From Turritopsis dohrnii (taxonomy: Eukaryota; Cnidaria; Hydrozoa; Anthoathecata; Oceaniidae): a stretch of DNA of 64,000 bases. Below are positions 56,266 to 64,000 of this stretch, piece by piece. Both the position numbers and the translations under genes were made by a program. A model generated the notes under the pieces. The model saw only the letters and a program-made list of their open reading frames with translations. It was not told where the DNA came from and did not search any database. The first letter of the stretch is position 1. Each line of letters opens with the position of its first letter. The stretch covers positions 186,001 through 250,000 of the forward strand of contig BQMF02000166.1 in NCBI GenBank assembly GCA_027922465.2, given 5' to 3'.

Positions 56266-59200
56266 ATGTCGAGTAGTAATAGCAACACATCACTTTCACT
56301 GGAAGATGTTCATTCTTTGAAAGTAGTTGATCTTAGGCAAGAACTCGAGAAAAGAGGATTGGAGAAGTCTGGCTTGAAGGCCGACCTTGTGAAGCGACTG
56401 GAGAAAGTAATAGTTTCCTGATTTTAATTTTTGTTTTGTTCACCACTGCAATAATTCTGTATATTAGGCATTCTTTTAAATAAAAATCGTAATGTTTTAG
56501 TCATTGTTAGAAGAGAGTCTTGGAGAAGACACTGAGAACAACGAGGAACATGAAGTAGACAAGGAAGTTAAGGAAGTTTCAGAAGGTATAACGCTGACTT
56601 TACTTCACTTTTTGCGTTAGCTGAGGATAAAATAAAGGAACCATGAAGACAAAAGAAAATAATGTGAACTTAGAGATGATTGTTATGGTAAATGTCGGCA
56701 ATCCACACATTGAAGACTTTCTTTGAGACAAATTACTTCGGCACTATTGCACTTTCGTGTACCACCTAATATTATTGATTGATGATTCTGATGCAGAATA
56801 TCACGCTGATTAGTAATCACGAGAACTTTGACCTTAAAATCAACAGGTTAGGGTAAGGATTAAAATTAGGGTTAGGAATCAATATAATCAGTGTGTAATT
56901 CCACATCAGAATCATCAGGGGTACGAAAGCACATAGCGTTATATGACTTCTGTTGATTTTTAGCTCAAAATCATTGGAGATAACAAACCTGTTTGAGATT
57001 CTGCATAAAATTAGGGGTACAATTGCTGCAATTGCTCCAATGTTTTAGAATTTATGTGAAAAATAATATCACAATATTTTTGAAAGTTTGGTCTTTCTAC
57101 ATATTTATGTCTTCATATTTATTTTCTTCTTTAGAACCTGAGATGGAACTTATTTCAAGCACAGTAAGGGAACAAATTATTATTTCAATGTTTTTAGCAC
57201 TAAAAATAAATCACGTTTATGTTGTTTGATTTATATAAATCTTTTTTTATCATCAGGTTAGTGAAAACACAGATAAGCCAATGGAAACATCACAATCTGA
57301 AGGTATAAGGTTATTTTCTACTCATTCCAATTATGATGAACTACCTACAGTATGTTTATGATATGAAATTCCGAAAAGATAATTAAGTCTCTTTTTAAGA
57401 AACTAATCGAAAGGTTATTTGAAACTGTGATTTTCAACGTGAACTTGTTTTTTTTATATAAATTGATTTGCTGCAACTATACCCTTAATAAACATCCTGT
57501 CATGTTTGTGCTGAAGAAATATTGTTAAAGTGATGTGAAGGATATATCATGTAATCGCGTGCAAGGAATGTTAAAGCAAAAGAATGGAATGAAATTGTAT
57601 GAATATTTGTTCTGGTTTGTGGTTTGAACGTAAACTCTGTTTGAAGTACCTGATGCAATGGCTACGTATTATTGGTAATTTTCTGCTGTTATGTGCTTTT
57701 ATGAGATGCAAACACTGCGTAATGTTGGATGATGATTATAAAACTGTCCCTGTCCTGTACACGTTCTACTGGTCGGGTGTAATGAAATAAATAGAAAAAC
57801 TTAAAATTAAATTGGAAGTTTAAGCAGTTCAATGGCAATGATCAAGGTGTTTAGTTGGTGCTGAGAGAACTTTTTGTTTTTATCTAACTTTGTCATCAAG
57901 TCATATGGTTTCACCTTTTACCTTCATGATAGAACTCCAAACTTAAAAGTTTTCAAAACTTATGCTAATATGGAAACGTTTTGGATGAAGACGAAAATAC
58001 AATTGGGACAATGACTGGAATTTTAAGCACAAGCATCATGACAGGATGTGGGTATACTATGAAAGAAAAGAATACTTAATAATAAACTAATGTTGCATCC
58101 TTTTAATTTATTTCAATGATTTCTTATTGATTTTTAACATTTTTCATAAGATCTTGCACCTCAAAGTCAGGCTATTCAAGAAGGTTCAGAAGCTAATTTC
58201 ATTACTCCTGATGAAGATATGCCTGGAGAACAGCTTGAAACAGAACAAGATGGGAATGATCCAAATGATTTACCAGAAGATGAACGTGAGGAAGGTGATG
58301 TGGAACCAATAGAAGAAGATGATAATATACATGAAGAAGGCAATGAAAATGTCAAATTAGACGTTGCAAAAGAAATGGAAAATAACAAAGAAGACAGCAT
58401 TGAAGATGAAGATGATGAAGATGACGGTCAACAAAATGAAGAGGAAAATGAAAGTGAAGGAAATGAAGATGCTGATGAACAAGATGATGCCATTGATACT
58501 CATGCAGAAAACGAGCAAGTCGAAGAGCAGGTACCTGACACTGAAGAAAAATCAATTGATGATCAAACGGAAGTAGATCAATGTTTAATTGGAGAATCTG
58601 AGCAAACTATTGATAAAGAAGGAGAACAAACTATTGATAAACAAGGAGAAGAAACTATTGATAAAGAAGGAGAAGAAACTATTGATAAAGAAGGAATTGA
58701 TGTTTGTGAAACTGATGATAGTGAAAAACAGGACTCCGATGAAATCTCTGTTGAAGCCAAAGTTGATTCAACCTTAATCGATGAAGATTTTATCCCTCTT
58801 GAATGTGACGAAACACGTGAAACTCCTATGGAGGAAGACAAATTAGCCATTGTAAATTCTGAAGCTTCATCACCTGAAAAAACTGATAGTGCCAATGTTC
58901 CCAGCACAAAAGAAGAAATATCAACAGAAAATCCTCAGGTCCAACTTAAATCCAGTCCTAGTGTTTCCGCGGAAACTAAAAGTGTAAATGAGTCTAACGA
59001 CAGGTTTGTTTTGTGGATTTGATTTTTGAAAACATTTCATCTTGATTTATAAATATTGTTACAGATTAGAATAGACAGTGTTATTTAACTCACCATCTTA
59101 ATTTAACTGATTGCAGTGCCATACTTAAATTAATGTAATACGACTTCCAGTTATCCATAAATTGCTGATTTCGTTAAAACGTAAATAAATAGTAAGCGAA

Positions 59201-62200
59201 TATAAATGGAATAGCTTCAGTATCGTGATTAGAAACATCAAATCCTGTAGTGTATTCAGGCTATATGATACTTGTTTGTAAACAATACACGAGACAGATT
59301 AGTATATATTTATATATCAAATCAATATCACTAAAAAGATTTGTGTTTAAATTTATTCTTCTGAAAATGTTTCAGGAGTGATGTTAATAAACCTGCTGCT
59401 CCGTCTTTAAAAGATGATAAAAGCCAAGACTTGAAGCGATGTTTGTGGATTAGTGGTTTGTCTTCAATAACTAAAGCTGTTGATTTGAAAAATACCTTCA
59501 GTCAGTGTGGAAAGGTATATTTTATTTCTATAGATGTATAACTTTTTATTTTTTTGGCGTACTACTCTGCATGATTTTGTTAGGTTGTTGGTGCTAAAGT
59601 CGTTACCAGTGCAAAAACACCGGGTTCTCAATGTTTTGGGTTTGTCACTATGTCGAATGCAGAAGAAGCATTAGAGTGTATTGAAAAACTTCATAAAACA
59701 GTTTTACATGAGAAGACTATTCAAGTTGAAAAGGTATGTGGTTATTGTTCACATTACAAAAGTTATAAAAAAGGAAACGAAATAATTAAAGCCAACAATA
59801 GACCTTTTCATAAATTACGTCATTACAAACATCGCCTCGTCTCTAAAGCTTAGGTCAAACGTGTCCAACATTTCATCCAACATCGAAAATTTTCGGTGTT
59901 GGATGAAATGTTGGACACGTTTGACCAAGAGCAAAATTTGCAAAAGAAGAAAAAAATGTGTTGGATGAAGCAAAAATGTGTTGGATAAAAGTTTGATCGC
60001 GATCAAACTTTTCATCCAACATTTACGGCTTCATCGAACACATTTTTCGTGTTGGATGCGTTTGACCACTTTTTCATCCAACACTATGTGAAAATGAAGT
60101 CATTCTATAGCAAATGAATGTCATTTCGAATGTTAAAACGTTCGAATTTTAATAAACAAGACCGCATTTTTGTATGTCAAATCACATCACGAGTTTCAGT
60201 GCAAAGATGAGCAACAAAGAAGAAGCCACGATGAGCGATAGCTCAGCTGACAGCGTCAATTCTGTTTAAGAGAAAGCCTTCAAAAAATACCAAAACACGA
60301 AAGGGAAAAAGTTGCTCCGAACTCGCTCCTTCTTTTCATCCATTCTCTGTTTTTTCCCCGGCATGGCTTTTCGTCGTCAGAGAATCCAAACCTTCCGATA
60401 AAATAACACCCATCTTGAGTTTGAGAGAATGAATGGACATGTTTTGTTTTTTATAGAAGGAGAGAATGAATGAACATAGATGTTCGATGAAATGTTGCAT
60501 GACCGTTTGACCGTCACGAAATTTTCATCCAACTTCCATCCAACAAACGTCCAACACGATGATGAAAGTGTTGGATGAAATGTTGGACACGTTTGACCTA
60601 AGCATAAGTTTATGGATTATTACGTGCCCTTAATAAAAGAATTTCGTGATACATGTTTCCCTGAGGTATCGTTTCTCTTTGTAAACGGTGCAAATGTCCT
60701 TGATATTCAGTTTGAAAACGACGTCTTGTTTGTAGTGACGTAATTCATGAAAAGGCCTATACACGTTTCGTTTTATTGACAACAGTGTTGTTTTTTAAAA
60801 GTTATCAATTCCTAAGGACCAATATTACATATTATTATGTTATTGTTTTTTAGGCTAAAACTGATCCAACACCTGCGAAAAAGACCTCTCTTGATAAACA
60901 AGGAAAAACTGGTATTTCAATATAACGAAGATGATGGAACAATGAAAAGATTAAAAAACAGCATTTCTCATACATACTGTTTGTTCACTTTTTTAGGAAA
61001 CCGAAAAGATGGCGATAAATCTAAATTCAGATCATCCAAAAACCAGAGATCGTGTAAGCGTTTTTCCAATCATTTGTATCTTGGCTTTTGTTCAGGTTTT
61101 GTTAGACTTCTATTGATTCTTGTTTAGCGATATCGTCAAGATCATACCGTCGTGACGAAAGTAACCGGCGTGGTCGTAATGATTCCAGAAAGAATTTTAA
61201 CGGTACGAAGCCATCTGATCCCAAAGAAGAAAGGAAAGACACGAAAACATCTGCATCTCCTAAAGACACCAAAACATCTACATCTCCTAAAGTTGATTCA
61301 AAAAGTCGCAGTAGCAGTAGTAGTTCCAAAACCGAATCGGGGAAACGTCTCGAAAAAGTAAATGACGTAAAAGTAGTTGAAAACAAAGATGTGAAAAGTA
61401 TTGATCAAATACGAAAAGAACGATCTGAAAAAATTGACCGAGAACTTCGCGAGGAACGGAGAAAGAGAGAACGAGAAAAAGATCGTCAATTGCGCGAAGA
61501 ACGACGCAAAGAACAAGAAAGACGAGAAAAAGAACGTAAAGAAAGAGCACGAAGAGAAGCCGAGCGAGTTCGGAAAGAACGAGAAAAGCAACGAGAATTG
61601 GAAAAGCAGCGAGAACGTGAAAGGGAGAAGGAACGAGAGCGTTTCATTCGTGAAAGAAAAGAACGTGAAGAAAAGGAGCGGCGTGAAAGGGAACGCGAAC
61701 GAGAGCAACTTGAACGCGAGCGTGCGGAAAGGGAGAGATTGGAACGAGAGCGAAAAGAGAGAGAACGACTGGAAAGAGAAAGATTGGAACGCGAACGACA
61801 GGAAAGAGAAAGACTGGAAAAAGAACGGTTGGCACGTGAAGAAAGAGAAAATCGTATCGAAAGAGAACGCCAGCGACTGGAACGCGAACGTTTGGAACGT
61901 GAACGTGCAGACAGAGATCGTCGCGTTATTGATCGTGGAATTGACAGAGGTTTTGGGAGTGGCAACTTGAAAAGACCTGGCCCGGATAGACAGTATCAAG
62001 GAGAACCTAAACGTAGTTTACACGAATCAGACTCAAGGAAAGATTTCTTTTCTCCGTCTTCCAATCGAAGTGATCGTGCACCTTATGTTGAAGACAATGT
62101 TTACGACAACGTCTATCAGAGGCGAGATGTCGACCGATACGAAAGTCGCTCGAAAGTGAGTAACTCTAGACCCGACAGCAGACACGATCTTAGAAGCGAT

Positions 62201-63349
62201 ATTCGTAGAGAGCATTCCAGAAATGATGAACGACGCGAAACAAGGAGAGATTATCCTTATCTCGAGACAAGCGATATTCGAAGGGTAGTAAACCGATCTG
62301 AAGGCACTGCTGACCGACCATATGCAAGAGAACGATCACCTCATCGGACTGCAGATTCAAGGTACTCCGATGACAGAAACGCTCCTTCATCACCTGGCGA
62401 TCGTCATTATGATAGACGAGATGATCGTTGGTTATCAACACCAAACATCAGTGCTCCCAAAACACTATCAGATGTTCTTGGCCGAGCTGGATTGACTGGC
62501 ATACTGGGTCATCAAGCAGAATCGAAATCTGCGTCGTATTCACCCAGAAGAAACGAAGCTGGCAAAAATATTGATGATCGTTTTTTTTCTTCAAGCAATC
62601 GTAGATCCATTGATAATTCCGATCGCTCTTATGCCCAAACCAATGGGCGCGATGCTCGCGTCAATTCGCGCGACGATCGCAGAAGTGAATCCTTTCGGGA
62701 TTCTCGAAGTGATGATCGAAGAGATTATAGAGACTTAAAACCAGATCCGAGACGAGGAGAGCCCGTGGATGATCGTCGAGATGTGCATGATGATCGTTAT
62801 CGAAGTGTTCATGACGAGTTGCATCGGGAGTCGAGTCGATTAGATGTTCGTGAACCGATACGAAGCGATCGAAGAGATATGAGATATGAGGACAGGCGAG
62901 ATTACAGGCTAAACGAGAGAAAGGATATGCGAACTGAAATTCCTCTGGAGAACAGACAAAGACGAGAACCAACTCGTGATTACAGACCAGAACTCCCGCC
63001 AAGCATGGAAAGAAAACCTAAAAACCCTCCTCCGCATAGCGAAATGATAGCTCCTATTTCTATTACCGAAAGGAGAGGTTTACATCCTATAGCAGCTGAG
63101 CTTACTGCGCGACCTTTACCAACTGTTGTGGCATCTGCACCAAGAGTTGTTCCATTGGATATGTTTGGTCGGCAGTTACCGGTTGTCTCAAATCCTGCTG
63201 CACAAGCCATCCAAGCGGGATATGCTGCCGCCCAAGGATTGGCCATCCCGCAGGTGGCTCCTGGCATTCAGTTAGGAAGAGATGGTCGCTTAGAATATAC
63301 AAGAATTGCACAGGCCACACAAAGTATTCCTCATTTAAGACGTTTTTGA
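56266..63349 (+). CDS. SAFB/SLTM-like SAP and RRM protein (10 exons)
   Basis: Nuclear scaffold-attachment-factor-B family protein, which binds DNA and RNA and is linked to chromatin and RNA processing. Exons: 56266-56406, 56501-56585, 57135-57163, 57257-57302, 58151-59003, 59376-59514, 59584-59733, 60854-60911, 60997-61053, 61128-63349. The frame is kept throughout, giving 1259 residues (human SAFB 915, SLTM 1034). A SAP domain is at about 13-47 (LKVVDLRQELEKRGLEKSGL). A long acidic region follows (100-380), with a tandem octapeptide. One RRM is at about 405-481 with LWISGLSS (RNP2) and QCFGFVTM (RNP1), very close to SAFB. Residues about 610-780 are a dense RE/RK helix, then RDDR/SRDD-rich sequence. 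The tail includes LHPIAAELTARP. The exon 9 donor could be two bases earlier, but the chosen one fits the frame. Which of SAFB or SLTM is the closer ortholog is not resolved. Confidence 0.92.
58600..58694 (+). repeat. Coding tandem repeat in SAFB-like exon 5
   Basis: An eight-residue unit ETIDKEGE (with variants QTIDKEGE and TIDKQGEE) is repeated four times in a 24-bp period, with near-identical DNA (ACTATTGATAAAGAAGGAGA). This looks like recent expansion within the acidic region. Confidence 0.85.
59848..60603. mobile_element. Inverted-repeat element in SAFB-like intron 7
   Basis: GCTTAGGTCAAACGTGTCCA at 59848 onward (35-bp arm to 59882) is matched exactly inverted at 60569-60603. TA stands next to GGTCAAACG at each end, fitting a TA target. 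Just inside the left end a further inverted copy of the terminal sequence (59898-59928) makes a local hairpin. TCCAACA and TGTTGGA motifs recur throughout. No transposase is encoded. It lies wholly in the intron between the two halves of the gene, downstream of the RRM exons. Confidence 0.8.
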
Positions 63350-63419
63350 ACTATAAGGACTATAAACATTGTTTCATTTCCACCTCTATGTTTTTTGGTT
63401 GCTTCATTAGTAAAAGTAC

Positions 63420-63425
63420 AATAAA
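63420..63425 (+). terminator. Poly(A) signal of the SAFB-like gene
   Basis: AATAAA, 71 bp after the stop codon, followed by a T-rich stretch. Confidence 0.65.
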
Positions 63426-64000
63426 TTATACTCTTTGATTGATTTGAATAGTGGCTTTTATTTCTGATTGAAATCATCCCCTGCCTGTTGTCCCTGTAAG
63501 TTTGAATGAGTTTGGTGACGAGGACGGATTGACAAGAAATCAACATTCACACTCCAGTATTTTTAAACACTGAGCAGCCTACTGCTTTTCACCTACCACA
63601 GTGAATAGTTAGATCAAACTTTTTTTTTTACAAATTTGTAGACGGTTTGCATGTTACAGTCAAAAACATTTAATCGTTAAGTTTTACGTGGAACACACGC
63701 ACCTTTTGTTAAGTTGTGTATTTTGAAATTGAGCATGAAATGTTCTTATTTTTGCTCCATCCTTTTAGCGACATTTCCTGGGAAATTTGGTTTCCAGCAT
63801 TCTAGGATCTTTTAAATTTCAAACTTTTGACCGTAGTTGCGTCTCAATAATTCACCAAACTAAAACATTGTGGTTCATTCATATTTAGGTGATGAAGGAA
63901 GGTTGTGTTTTTTACAGGAAAGATGAAATTTGAACCTTCAAAACAAGTAACTGCTAAGTTGTCAGTGCAGAATGCGAAACAACTTGCATGCTGCGATTCT
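63426..64000. other. Downstream of the SAFB-like gene, no gene seen
   Basis: AT-rich sequence with no supported frame to the end of the window. Confidence 0.5.

Noticed and set aside
61298..61999. Long antisense frame opposite the SAFB-like charged region
   Set aside because: It is the mirror image of the dense RE/RK codons (giving S/F-rich sequence) and not an independent gene.

Overview
The window is nuclear DNA from an animal. It is visibly AT-rich and has short exons with GT-AG introns, long introns full of transposon debris, and very many inverted-repeat elements. The mix of DIRS, Penelope-like, LINE, Tigger and hAT-like elements, together with the conserved protein genes, fits an early-branching metazoan. 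A cnidarian, perhaps a hydrozoan, is my best guess; this is inference and no marker gene proves it.

Five cellular genes are supported. (1) A Wee1 mitotic-inhibitor kinase (+, 1532-11963) can be rebuilt as 15 in-frame exons encoding 580 residues. (2) A secreted protein with five Kazal domains (-, 14447-16147) has one exon per domain, all in phase 1. (3) A small ankyrin-repeat protein (-, 34981-35535) has a TATA box upstream. (4) The U11/U12 minor-spliceosome 35 kDa protein SNRNP35 (-, 36587-44752) has two exons separated by a 7.5 kb intron. (5) A scaffold-attachment-factor-B-like protein (+, 56266-63349) has SAP, acidic, RRM and long RERE-type charged regions in 10 exons (1259 residues). Exon boundaries were set by eye from splice consensus, reading frame and known family motifs.

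Most of the rest is mobile DNA. Wee1 intron 2 holds an antisense hAT-like element with 5-bp target duplications. From 17 to 33 kb there is a broken LINE, a broken Tigger element with an antisense HIRAN-like fragment inside it, several small inverted-repeat elements, and relics of an unnamed multicopy gene family. The SNRNP35 intron carries a near-perfect 83-bp foldback flanked by 10-bp duplications and a short hAT-like element with a 39-bp tandem repeat. From 45 to 56 kb lies a graveyard of nested insertions: a second relic of the unnamed family, two Penelope-like fragments, an inverted-repeat element split by another one, and an apparently intact DIRS-type tyrosine-recombinase retrotransposon. 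The DIRS element sits inside a Harbinger-like element, which itself interrupts an older inverted-repeat element.

The most unusual coding structure is the DIRS element. One 1294-codon frame carries the gag-like start and the tyrosine recombinase end and stays open across the whole 746-codon reverse transcriptase/RNase H frame, so about 2.2 kb is open in two frames of the same strand. The cell-cycle, splicing and chromatin genes are ordinary housekeeping functions with no sign of working as one unit. No tRNA, rRNA or CRISPR was seen.
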